Below are positions 1 to 6,895 of a stretch of 37,353 nucleotides of DNA, in pieces. A model generated the notes under the pieces. The model saw only the letters and a list, made by a program, of their open reading frames with translations. It did no database searches and had not been told where the DNA came from. Position numbers and translations under genes: made by a program. The stretch spans positions 1 to 37,353 of the forward strand of contig JAFAZH010000054.1 in NCBI GenBank assembly GCA_019239895.1, written 5' to 3'. The DNA is from Abditibacteriaceae bacterium. GTDB taxonomy: Bacteria > Armatimonadota > Abditibacteriia > Abditibacteriales > Abditibacteriaceae. Position 1 is the stretch's first letter; every line of letters starts with the position of its first letter.

Positions 1-130
1 GATCGAGACCAGCTTTAGCCAACTTACCGCCCGCTTTCCCAAGCATATTCATGCGGTGACACCACAAGGTTTTGTGCTCAAGGTGGTCTGCTTCCTGCTG
101 GCATTCTCCATTGAGTGTCTACTTCGGTAG
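1..130 (+). CDS. Transposase C-terminal end, cut by window edge
   Basis: The frame starting at base 2 is open to a TAG at 128-130 and gives about 42 residues (start IETSFSQLTARFPKHIHAV). The IETSFSQL motif followed by a basic, then hydrophobic, tail resembles the C-terminus of DDE transposases of the IS982/IS4 type, where the conserved Glu lies in an 'xExxFSQL' helix. Only the tail is visible, so I cannot tell whether the element is intact. No obvious terminal inverted repeat can be recognised in the 100 bp after the stop. Confidence 0.5.
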   Translation, partial: IETSFSQLTARFPKHIHAVTPQGFVLKVVCFLLAFSIECLLR

Positions 131-232
131 CAAGTTGAATTAAAATAGCCATCTACATCAAATGAAGGCATAGCCTATACCTCCTGCATTTTGCCTGTTG
201 CGCTTTGACTGGCTTTAATGGAAATAACCACC

Positions 233-1051
233 TCAGATGGAGGCAGGTGCCTTTAAGCGCGTCGGACGATAAGCCAAATATAAACTACCGAGCAGCAAAA
301 CGACAGAGCCAATGGCCATGAGTGCGCCCCAGAACCAGTAGGGTAGGAGCAAGTTTTGGGCGATCTGGCTGGAATCGGAGAGCATGACTTGTCCACCAAT
401 GATGCCCTGTGACATAAACAGGTAATCAAGCTGGTGAAAGGTGCTGATACACGCCTGGACGCCCAAAAGCTGAATGGTAAATTCTTGCGTCCAACGCGGT
501 GCGCGCAACCCGATGGCCATAATTAATAGGCCCATTAAAGGAATCGAAATAAAGCCGAAAAGTGACCGCACCCAGATTAAGGTGGCAAGTAGCATGGCTG
601 CTCCCAGCAATAACAAGCTGATGTGCGCCGTTTTGAAACGGCGTGAGGCGAGAATAAAAGCGGCTCCGGCAATCGGTGGCCCCATTGGGCCTGCGGCGGC
701 AACTAGGGCATCCTTAATGCGCCCTAAGAGAAAATCCCCGGCTGGTGAAGTGTGATAGGCGACCCCCGAACCATCAGGATAGATAAGTAACCTGTCAAAC
801 TGTGCTCCCATCAAGAGGGCCATGAGGCCATGCCCCATTTCATGAAACCAGGTCGCCAGAATCGTGAACGGGTAGGCGATGTAGTTGCCAAATGGCAATT
901 GCCACGCGGCAATCGTCACCATACCCGCTAAGACTAACCAGATGGGTTGAATGTGATCCGATACTTCATCTGTGGCGGTGGCGGATGGAGCAAAGGCGGG
1001 CGGCAAGGTAGAAGGCAAAGAATTAATGTCATTGTCCCAGGAGCGGCTCAT
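233..1051 (-). CDS. M50B-like membrane metalloprotease
   Basis: Predicted polytopic membrane protein of 272 aa of the peptidase M50B type. A zinc-binding HEMGH motif (H70, E71, H74) sits inside the second hydrophobic segment. It is followed by the glycine/proline-rich stretch AAAGPMGPP (119-126) and a distal LDYLF sequence around D209 that could supply the third metal ligand. About six hydrophobic segments are visible: 36-52, 60-82, 115-135, 143-160, 165-182 and 238-262. The family is related to site-2 proteases, but many M50B members have no known substrate. It stands alone, divergent from the tRNA genes, so context does not help. The start at 1051 is the first ATG. Confidence 0.75.
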   Translation of the reverse strand: MSRSWDNDINSLPSTLPPAFAPSATATDEVSDHIQPIWLVLAGMVTIAAWQLPFGNYIAYPFTILATWFHEMGHGLMALLMGAQFDRLLIYPDGSGVAYHTSPAGDFLLGRIKDALVAAAGPMGPPIAGAAFILASRRFKTAHISLLLLGAAMLLATLIWVRSLFGFISIPLMGLLIMAIGLRAPRWTQEFTIQLLGVQACISTFHQLDYLFMSQGIIGGQVMLSDSSQIAQNLLLPYWFWGALMAIGSVVLLLGSLYLAYRPTRLKAPASI

Positions 1052-1231
1052 AGCAGCACCTCTTAAACGTGGCTGACTAAATTTGACTGTCTCACTGCTG
1101 ATTATACTGCAACAGGAGTCGTGGCTCTAAGCTGTGACTCTAAGCTTTAGCGGGAAGACGGGCAGCCGGGAAAGCAAGAAAGTAAATTGGGCTGTGCCCC
1201 TACTCACGGACGACACCATAAAGGGTTCCGA

Positions 1232-1260
1232 TTGATAACAACTGCGTTCTTAAGTATAAT
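1232..1260 (+). promoter_or_regulatory. Sigma70-type promoter for tRNA-Arg(CCG)
   Basis: TTGATA at 1232-1237 and a perfect TATAAT at 1255-1260 are separated by exactly 17 bp. The -10 box lies 36 bp upstream of the tRNA-Arg(CCG), which suits a short 5' leader. Confidence 0.7.
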
Positions 1261-1296
1261 TAACAAAGTTGACAGCGATAAAATTCGCTACAAGTT

Positions 1297-1369
1297 GCGC
1301 CCGTGGCCCAGTGGATAAGGCGTCGGCCTCCGGAGCCGAAGATCGCACGTTCGAATCGTGCCGGGCGCA
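1297..1369 (+). tRNA. tRNA-Arg (anticodon CCG)
   Basis: A 73-nt cloverleaf. The acceptor GCGCCCG/CGGGCGC is perfect. The anticodon stem TCGGC/GCCGA encloses the loop CTCCGGA, giving anticodon CCG (reads CGG). The T stem GCACG/CGTGC encloses TTCGAAT. The discriminator is A and CCA is not encoded. A good sigma70-type promoter lies just upstream. Confidence 0.95.
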
Positions 1370-1598
1370 TTTGATTGACGATTGTAGATTGACGATTGTG
1401 GATTGGGCAAAGCCACTGCCTTAAACGACGGTCGAAAGCAAACTTCCGCTTCTACCCTTTAGTGACTGTAAATTCGTCAATCTACAATCGTCAATTGCTT
1501 GCCCTCGTAGCTCAATGGATAGAGCAGATCTCTCCTAAGGATAAGATAGGGGTTCGATTCCCTTCGGGGGCATTTGATTGACGATTGGGCAAAGCCAC
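1370..1598. repeat. Heptamer-periodic inverted repeat around the tRNA genes
   Basis: Five consecutive GATTGNN heptamers occupy 1373-1407. The 22-bp segment 1374-1395 recurs as a perfect reverse complement at 1474-1495. The 15 bp directly after the first tRNA (1370-1384) recur directly after the second (1573-1587). The 16-mer GATTGGGCAAAGCCAC occurs at both 1401-1416 and 1583-1598. The arrangement suggests a palindromic mobile element, plus a local duplication, around the second tRNA. Confidence 0.8.
1501..1572 (+). tRNA. tRNA-Arg (anticodon CCT), weakened stems
   Basis: A 72-nt cloverleaf: acceptor GCCCTCG/CGGGGGC with one T-G wobble, D arm GCTC...GAGC perfect, loop CTCCTAA giving anticodon CCT (reads AGG), T loop TTCGATT. 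The anticodon stem GATCT/GGATA has a G27-A43 mismatch and a T31-G39 wobble, and the T stem has a G50-T64 wobble. It may be functional, but it looks less stable than usual. It sits directly after a repeat arm and about 130 bp after another tRNA-Arg. Confidence 0.75.
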
Positions 1599-1602
1599 GG
1601 GC

Positions 1603-2193
1603 ATGAATGATGATGAGAAGTGGATGCGCGAAGCTCTCCGCGAAGCGCGTCAATGCCTCCGTAACACAGAAGCACCATACTCACCACTTACCCCTCCGCC
1701 TCTCGATTCGCCGCACTCAGATATTCGTCAAGCGTCAAGCGTCAATCGTCAATCAAATAATCCGCAATCCGCAATCCGCAATCCGCAATCCGATGTTCCT
1801 GTCGGTGCCGTGTGCGTCTGGCAGGGCGAAATCATTGGGCGAGGCCATAATCGTCGCGAGGTAGAGCGCGACCCGACGGCCCATGCCGAAGTGCTGGCCC
1901 TGCAAGCGGCGGCGACGCATCTGGGAGATTGGCACCTCACCGGGGTTATGCTGTACGTGACTTTAGAGCCGTGTGTGATGTGCGCTGGGGCTATTTGGCT
2001 GGCGCGGGTGGAACAAGTGGTCTTTGGGGCGTGGGATGAGCGGGCCGGGGCTTGTGGCTCTGTGTTTGATATTGTGCGCGACCCACGTCTGAATCATCGG
2101 CCTCAGTTGCGCGGCGGAGTGCTGGCCGACGAGTGCGCTGCATTGCTCAAAGAATTCTTTGCCACGCAGCGTAAACCACCCACCACGACGTGA
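1603..2193 (+). CDS. tadA: tRNA-specific adenosine deaminase with 42-aa insertion
   Basis: TadA converts A34 to inosine in tRNA-Arg(ACG). The zinc site and catalytic Glu are present: PTAHAE (H94, E96) and EPCVMC (C124, C127), with the typical C-terminal NHRPQLRGGVLADECAALL region. I chose the ATG at 1603, where the WMREAL helix typical of TadA N-termini begins; the frame is open upstream to a TTG at 1585. Between the first helix (ending about N21) and the DVPVGAV strand (from D64), relatives have only a short turn. Here residues 22-63 (bases 1666-1791) form a Pro/Ser/Asn/Gln-rich insertion encoded largely by heptamer repeats. The reading frame stays intact. It follows the two tRNA-Arg genes. 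Confidence 0.9.
   Translation: MNDDEKWMREALREARQCLRNTEAPYSPLTPPPLDSPHSDIRQASSVNRQSNNPQSAIRNPQSDVPVGAVCVWQGEIIGRGHNRREVERDPTAHAEVLALQAAATHLGDWHLTGVMLYVTLEPCVMCAGAIWLARVEQVVFGAWDERAGACGSVFDIVRDPRLNHRPQLRGGVLADECAALLKEFFATQRKPPTTT
1725..1791 (+). repeat. Two heptamer arrays inside tadA
   Basis: Bases 1725-1752 hold four 7-bp units of the form (T/G)CGTCAA. Bases 1761-1788 hold four perfect TCCGCAA units. The first array matches the TCGTCAA units in the right arm of the intergenic element at 1474-1495. A similar repeat has therefore entered the coding region without breaking the frame. Confidence 0.85.
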
Positions 2194-2244
2194 TAATATT
2201 AAAGTGGATAATGCCATTGCGTTAGCTGTTTATGGAGAATTTAT

Positions 2245-2652
2245 ATGCAGAACTTTCCATCCTCACCCTCAACTTCATCGCCCCTAGTGACACCTTCTTC
2301 TGATGAGAAATTGATGGCCGTATTTGCCCATCTTTCCCTGCTGGTGCCGCACGCGGGCATTATCGCGCCGTTGTTTATCTGGTTGCTGAACCAGGGCAAA
2401 GCTCCATACGCTTGCTATCAAGCCAAACAAGCGTTGTTCTTTCACCTGTTCGTCATCGTAGCCACCTGGGTCATCGGCATCATCAGCTTCCTGATCGCGG
2501 TGCTAACGCTGGGCTTTGGCCTCATAGTGCTGATCCCGCTGCTGGGCGCACTGAGCTTAATCCCTATGGTGTGTGGCATCATTGGCGCGATCCATGCCTA
2601 TGAAGGCCGCGATTTTCGCTATCCCATTATTGGTGACTTAGTGCAACCGTAG
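2245..2652 (+). CDS. DUF4870 family membrane protein
   Basis: A 135-aa protein with a disordered Ser/Pro N-terminus (1-20) and then the DUF4870 pattern: LMAVFAHLSLLVP, a short loop, LFIWLLNQGK, then 'YQAKQALFFHL' leading into two strongly hydrophobic segments (roughly 68-90 and 92-115) and a final HAYEGRDFRYPIIG motif. The family has no assigned biochemical function. An ATGGAGAA ribosome site precedes the ATG. It lies in the same direction as tadA with a 51-bp gap. Confidence 0.85.
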   Translation: MQNFPSSPSTSSPLVTPSSDEKLMAVFAHLSLLVPHAGIIAPLFIWLLNQGKAPYACYQAKQALFFHLFVIVATWVIGIISFLIAVLTLGFGLIVLIPLLGALSLIPMVCGIIGAIHAYEGRDFRYPIIGDLVQP

Positions 2653-2698
2653 GGTCGCTATTGGGAGTGTGGTTAATAGTAGGTCAAAGGCTGTATAG

Positions 2699-2724
2699 TG
2701 CCGGGCGACTTGAGTCGCCTGGCA
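2699..2724. terminator. Stem-loop between convergent genes
   Basis: An 11-bp stem (TGCCGGGCGAC/GTCGCCTGGCA, one G-T) with a TTGA loop lies between the convergent DUF4870 and ridA genes. There is no T-run, so either a weak bidirectional terminator or a palindromic repeat is possible. Confidence 0.5.
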
Positions 2725-2743
2725 TAAACTAACAGCTTAATCT

Positions 2744-3178
2744 TTAATACATATCTGCCGCGCCGTGACCACTACCAATCACCGCGATAGCATCCATCTC
2801 AACGGCGGCTTCTTTGGGTAAACGCGAGACCTCAACGGTGGCGCGGGCCGGGGGCAAAGATTGACTATGCTCGCCTGCGGGAAAGAAAATCGCAAAGATG
2901 CGATTGACCTCATCAAAGTGATCCAGATCGGTGACATAGATTGTAATCTTAACTACATCTTCTATGGTGGCTCCGGCCTCTTCCAAAATGCCCTGAATGT
3001 TCAATAAGACACGTTCAGTTTGTGCTCCAATACCACCTGCAATCATGGCGCGTGTGCTGGGGTCGAGCGGTAATTGGCCTGACACATAAATGGTATCGCC
3101 CACTTTAACGCCCTGGGCATAGGGGCCTAAAGCGGGTGGGGCGTCGGGAGTTGCGATAACTTCTTTATAAACTTTCAT
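2744..3178 (-). CDS. ridA: RidA-family enamine/imine deaminase
   Basis: A 144-aa member of the YjgF/YER057c/UK114 family. RidA hydrolyses reactive 2-aminoacrylate-type enamines released by PLP enzymes. The family signature is clear: GPYAQGVKVGDTIYVSGQLPLDP near the N-terminus, VVKITIYVTDL in the middle, and PARATVEVSRLP with the substrate carboxylate-binding Arg, followed by VEMDAIAV. I start at 3178 because AAAGGA lies ideally upstream and MKVYKEVIATPDAP is the expected N-terminus. The open frame continues 19 codons upstream but would absorb a 12-bp hairpin. Whether it belongs to the Rid1 archetype or a related subfamily is not resolved. Confidence 0.92.
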   Translation of the reverse strand: MKVYKEVIATPDAPPALGPYAQGVKVGDTIYVSGQLPLDPSTRAMIAGGIGAQTERVLLNIQGILEEAGATIEDVVKITIYVTDLDHFDEVNRIFAIFFPAGEHSQSLPPARATVEVSRLPKEAAVEMDAIAVIGSGHGAADMY

Positions 3179-3207
3179 CGGTGTTCCTTTAATGATGTTG
3201 CTCTGCG

Positions 3208-3235
3208 GTGGGCCGGACACTCTTGTCTGGCCCAC
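3208..3235. other. Strong stem-loop in ridA 5' leader
   Basis: GTGGGCCGGACA (3208-3219) pairs with TGTCTGGCCCAC (3224-3235) over 12 bp with a CTCT loop. It lies 30 bp upstream of the ridA start and downstream of the nucleotidyltransferase gene. No T-run follows on the minus strand, so this may be a leader structure or palindromic repeat and not a terminator. Confidence 0.5.
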
Positions 3236-3319
3236 AAAGCCTAAACTCTATCCATTATTTTTGATCCACTGCTTTGCTATTGACACTGAATTGCCACTAA
3301 AGACTATTTAATACGAAAG

Positions 3320-4084
3320 TCAAACGGCAAGTGCCCTCTGCTCTAAAGCGCGTTTAGCAACGATATAATCATCCATTTTATCAACATCGAAGGCAATGGC
3401 GGCATCCTGCATTTCTACCGCTCCGGCATTGCAGCCCACCAGTTCCGCCATTTTTGCTTCGGCGTCACGCACCGAGAGGCGGCGACTGGCGGCTTTAAGC
3501 AGAAAATTAAAGCCTAAGAGCTTGGCCATCGCCAGGGGATTCTTGCGCGCTTTATAGAACTTCTCAAACACTATGGCCATCTGGTCTACAATGGCCCCGG
3601 AGACAATAACCGCATTGCCCGCCGTATAATCGTCCTCGGTGAGGTGAGCGTAAGTGCGCTTGCCAGTCGGGAAGGCCGCTTCGCATACCTTACGGCGGGC
3701 TACGGCATAGGCTGCCTCTAAATTGCGCCGCTTAAATTCCGCCAGCAATTCGTGGTAAGTCCCGGCTGTCACGAGCGGAATATCACAGGTCGTCACCACC
3801 GCTAAGGGCATTCCTAAAGCTTTCATGGCGGCTTGGGCATTGCCAATCATGCTGCCACTATCGGCCACTAAGACCATATCAGGGAATCTGGTAGCGATAA
3901 GCTCACGGGTGGCCTCACTGCCAACCACAGCGATACGCTCAATATCAGGTGTCGCCTGCACCGCATCCACTACATACGTTACCATTGGGTGCCCGTTAAT
4001 CTCAATCAAGGCACGGTCACGGCAGTTGGTAGCAGCGGCCAAATCCGGTGGAGTTTCGCCTCCCGCTAAAATAATAGCATCCAT
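3320..4084 (-). CDS. MobA-like nucleotidyltransferase
   Basis: A 254-aa NTP-transferase fold protein. It begins with the Rossmann-like MDAIILAGGE signature. It continues with ALIEINGHPMVTYVVDAV (acceptor loop and helix), VVTTCDIPLV (the metal-binding Asp after a beta strand) and TAGNAVIVSGAI. The family transfers nucleotidyl groups to molybdopterin, sugar phosphates or phosphonates. No molybdopterin or glycan genes are adjacent, so the acceptor is unknown. Position 4084 is the first ATG and an AGG lies about 10 bp upstream. It is in the same direction as ridA, but 141 bp and a hairpin separate them. Confidence 0.75.
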   Translation of the reverse strand: MDAIILAGGETPPDLAAATNCRDRALIEINGHPMVTYVVDAVQATPDIERIAVVGSEATRELIATRFPDMVLVADSGSMIGNAQAAMKALGMPLAVVTTCDIPLVTAGTYHELLAEFKRRNLEAAYAVARRKVCEAAFPTGKRTYAHLTEDDYTAGNAVIVSGAIVDQMAIVFEKFYKARKNPLAMAKLLGFNFLLKAASRRLSVRDAEAKMAELVGCNAGAVEMQDAAIAFDVDKMDDYIVAKRALEQRALAV

Positions 4085-4105
4085 TAGTTTGACCTAACCC
4101 CCCGT

Positions 4106-4271
4106 CCCCCTTCCCGTGTCGGGAAGGGGGTGTCAGAGGATGACTTTTCTCTTGACCTATAAACAATGTTGCTCAACAATAAATTCAAAAGGTGATTTTT
4201 CTTCAAGCTATTAAAAGCTGGCCTTTCACAAAATATTTATCCTCTGACTCCCCCTTCCCGTGTCGGGAAGG
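4106..4271. repeat. Inverted pair of CCCTTCCCG...CGGGAAGGG palindromes
   Basis: CCCCCTTCCC/GGGAAGGGGG with a GTGTC loop forms a hairpin at 4106-4130, followed by TGTCAGAGGAT. The reverse complement of this block reappears at 4240-4271 (TCCTCTGACTCCCCCTTCCC...), so the two copies face each other. A third, diverged copy lies at 15881-15913. The pair fills the gap between the slipin and the nucleotidyltransferase. Confidence 0.8.
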
Positions 4272-4331
4272 TTGGGTGCCCAAACGACAGCATATTGATG
4301 CTGTTGTTTGGGCTGGAGGCTGGGGTTTAGG

Positions 4332-5339
4332 TCAAACCCCAAATCCCGGAAATGCCGGGGGCAGTGGATTGGCACTGGGCAATGACGGAGCAGGTGCTGA
4401 GGCCGCCGCAGGTGGGGGAGTGGTCGGTTGTCCTGTATTGGCTCCCTGATTCGGCAGCGACTGAGCATCAGATTGACCCTTAAGACTCGCAAAATTCATG
4501 ACCCCCAAGTTCATGGTTTCCAGGGCCGAACTGGGCACAATAATTAAGCTGCCTTTATCCTTCATGCCTTCATACAACATATTCATGGCGCGCAGGTGCA
4601 AAGCGGTGGGGCTGGTCTCATACATCGCAGCGGCTTCCATGAATTTAGCCGCAATCTGAGTTTCGCTTTCTCCAAGGATAATCCGGGCCTGCCGTTCGCG
4701 TTCGGCCTGCGCCTGACGACTCATGGCATCTTGCAAGGCAGCGGGAATCTTAACATCACGGATTTCGACACTTTCCACGCGCACGCCCCACGGTGCGGTG
4801 CGTTGGTCAATGATTTCACGCAATACGGCATCAATCCTTTCCCGCCCGGAAAGAATATCGGCGAGGGTGGAGCGACCAATGACATCACGCAAGGCTGTCT
4901 GCGCAGCCCAGCCGACAGCCTGGTCGTAAGCGGCGACTTCGAGAGCGGCTTTTTCGGGATCCGTTACGCGCCAGAACAAAACCGCATCCACATCCACCGG
5001 CACGGTGTCGGCTGTGATGGTTTGCTCCGCTTTGAAAGTGGAGGTAATCGTACGCAAGTCTATAACGCTGCTCACCGTTTGGACGAGGGGCGTAATCAGA
5101 AACAAGCCCGGCCCTCGAATGCCCGCGAACTTGCCGAAGGACAAGACGATAGCGCGTTGCCATTGGGCCACCATGCGAATAGCAGAGGAGGCTAACCAGG
5201 CTGCTAAAAAGCCGAAGCACCAGACAATGACCGCAGCGAAACTGGAGCCAGTTGCCGCCCCCGCGCCCGCGCCTAAAATCCCGGCCAGGACGCAGATTAT
5301 CACAAAGACAAAAAACTTTAACCCGGCATCTACTTGCAT
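4332..5339 (-). CDS. Slipin / SPFH (band 7) membrane protein
   Basis: A 335-aa stomatin-like protein. Two hydrophobic segments (about 8-27 and 33-53) are followed by an SPFH domain from about residue 56. It contains FGKFAGIRGPGLFLITPLVQ, then VPVDVDAVLFWRVTDPEKAALEVAAYDQA, ALRDVIGRSTLADILSGRE, and WGVRVESVEIRDVKIPAALQDAMSRQAQAERERQARI. The C-terminal 50 residues are Pro/Ala/Ser-rich and likely disordered. Slipins form membrane microdomain scaffolds and usually pair with an NfeD-type protease, which is not in this window. GGAGGTG ends 6 bp before the ATG, a strong ribosome site. Confidence 0.92.
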   Translation of the reverse strand: MQVDAGLKFFVFVIICVLAGILGAGAGAATGSSFAAVIVWCFGFLAAWLASSAIRMVAQWQRAIVLSFGKFAGIRGPGLFLITPLVQTVSSVIDLRTITSTFKAEQTITADTVPVDVDAVLFWRVTDPEKAALEVAAYDQAVGWAAQTALRDVIGRSTLADILSGRERIDAVLREIIDQRTAPWGVRVESVEIRDVKIPAALQDAMSRQAQAERERQARIILGESETQIAAKFMEAAAMYETSPTALHLRAMNMLYEGMKDKGSLIIVPSSALETMNLGVMNFASLKGQSDAQSLPNQGANTGQPTTPPPAAASAPAPSLPSANPLPPAFPGFGV

Positions 5340-5376
5340 CGCAGCACCTCCGCTTAGATTTCAACACCTTTGGATG

Positions 5377-5560
5377 TTCAACACAAAGGACACAAAGAAG
5401 TCACAAAGAGCACAAAAAAGAGTTGAGGATGGAGAATTGAGGATTGAGGATAGTATAGAGACACGTTGTTGTTACGATCCTCTATTCTCCATCCTCGATC
5501 TTCTATCCTCTATCTTCAACTTTGCGTCCTCTGTGCCATCTTTGTGCCCTTTGTGTTGAA
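5377..5560. repeat. Nested heptamer-periodic inverted repeat
   Basis: Outer arms TTCAACACAAAGG (5377-5389) and its exact complement (5548-5560) enclose inner arms GAGGATGGAGAAT (5425-5437) and its exact complement (5484-5496). The inner left side is a run of 7-bp units (GAGGATG, GAGAATT, GAGGATT, GAGGATA). The element fills the space upstream of the slipin gene and downstream of the LarA homologue. Confidence 0.85.
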
Positions 5561-5571
5561 TTCACTAAAAG

Positions 5572-6858
5572 TTAAGCGCGTGCCCATTCTGGCGAGTCTT
5601 TTAAGCGATAGAGCATTTCTCCGGCTTTCGGCACATAGAGAATACCCTCCGCTTCACGGTTCTCGAAGTCCTGAACGTGAATGGTGGCCGGGTCACGGTA
5701 GCCTAAATTAATGGCGTGGCACTCCTCTGGCGAAATCTGCGTGGCTAAAGTCACTCGCACGCGCGGCTTTTCGATGCCATTCTCGAAGGTGCCCACCCCG
5801 CGCACATGCGCTGAATGCGCCAGAATGCCCCACGGCTCATGCTGGAAGTTAATCCACTGGTTGAGGAAATAATCGCGGGTATGATAACCGATACGCTTGA
5901 TAATTTCGCCATGCGATACCGATATTTCCCGGATATGGGGCGCGTAAATAATAAGTTCCCCACCATCGGCTACCACTGGCTCTAATTTATACATGCACTT
6001 GCCACCCACCCACAGGTCATCATACATCGGCGGCGCGCAGGACAGCACCGTGTGAAACGGTTTATCTTTGTAAGTAATATGGAGCTTGTCGCTGAGGTTG
6101 GTGGCTTGCGACCAAGCGTCTTCGGGCGTCCCGGCATAGAGTCCGGCTAACTGTGCATCTTGTACCACCATACAAAAAGCGAGTTTTGGCACAGTCACCA
6201 TTGCCCCTGCGCGGTCAACCACGCGACGCACTGGCGTCCACTTGTTGCCGATAATGCGCGGATTGCTAATGACTGCTCCCAGCCAATGGAAGAAGTTGAG
6301 CAACTCCGCGCCACCAATGCCGGGGAACAGATATTTATTGCCGCCTGAAAAGCCAACCACCTCATGCGGGAAGACTGGCCCCACAATAATTAATTGATCG
6401 TAGTCAAATATGTGGCGATTGACATCCACCCGCACATCCATTTCAAAGCGGCCATCGGAGAGCCGCCCAATTTCGGCGGCGGGAATGGTGCCGAGGGTTT
6501 GCAGCGATTCCGGTTTGTCCCAGGTGTGATTCAAAAACTGCACTTTAGCGTATTTACTGCCACGCTCCTGCGCACTAATTTCTAAACGCTGATTGATAGC
6601 CTCTTCACTCATCGGCGGATGGGTGCCGAGCGCAATCATCACATCTAAATTCTTGGCTTCCTCCCCGATGATGTCATAGATGGTGCGGAACATCAGGCCA
6701 ACCGGTGCTGTGCGCGTGCCATCCGGCACAATGAGCAGCACCTTCTTGCCCTCCAGTTGTAAAGGACACAATAATTGCGCCGCAATATCGCGCACTGCTG
6801 CCTCGGTAAGATAACGGTCAATATAACCTACGCCGAAAGGGGTCTGGGAATTAATCAT
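5572..6858 (-). CDS. LarA-family Ni-dependent hydroxyacid racemase/epimerase
   Basis: A 428-aa homologue of lactate racemase LarA, whose nickel-pincer cofactor is bound by Lys and His. The catalytic pattern is complete by spacing: D46 and R49 (PDGTR), H80 (ALGTH), H165 (PHEVVGF), K175 (GGNKYLFPG; 10 residues after H165, as H174/K184 in L. plantarum LarA) and H191 (16 after K175, as H200). Family members act on various 2-hydroxy acids, including malate and gluconate. The upstream genes in the same direction encode sugar-acid enzymes, so a sugar acid is the most plausible substrate here (inference). Cofactor-biosynthesis genes larB, larC and larE are not in the window. The 37-bp gap to the upstream gene suggests co-transcription. 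Confidence 0.85.
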   Translation of the reverse strand: MINSQTPFGVGYIDRYLTEAAVRDIAAQLLCPLQLEGKKVLLIVPDGTRTAPVGLMFRTIYDIIGEEAKNLDVMIALGTHPPMSEEAINQRLEISAQERGSKYAKVQFLNHTWDKPESLQTLGTIPAAEIGRLSDGRFEMDVRVDVNRHIFDYDQLIIVGPVFPHEVVGFSGGNKYLFPGIGGAELLNFFHWLGAVISNPRIIGNKWTPVRRVVDRAGAMVTVPKLAFCMVVQDAQLAGLYAGTPEDAWSQATNLSDKLHITYKDKPFHTVLSCAPPMYDDLWVGGKCMYKLEPVVADGGELIIYAPHIREISVSHGEIIKRIGYHTRDYFLNQWINFQHEPWGILAHSAHVRGVGTFENGIEKPRVRVTLATQISPEECHAINLGYRDPATIHVQDFENREAEGILYVPKAGEMLYRLKDSPEWARA

Positions 6859-6895
6859 GGTAAGCCTATTAGAACATTACTGAGAAAATCTTACA

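Noticed and set aside
1396..1581. 61-aa open frame between the tRNA genes
   Set aside because: It reads through a repeat and the whole tRNA-Arg(CCT); no coding pattern or ribosome site.
1725..1791. Short CRISPR-like array
   Set aside because: Units are 7 bp without spacers and lie in an intact reading frame, so this is a simple tandem repeat.
4596..5195. 199-aa plus-strand open frame opposite the slipin
   Set aside because: The slipin is well supported by its SPFH motifs and ribosome site; the opposing frame lacks any recognisable pattern.
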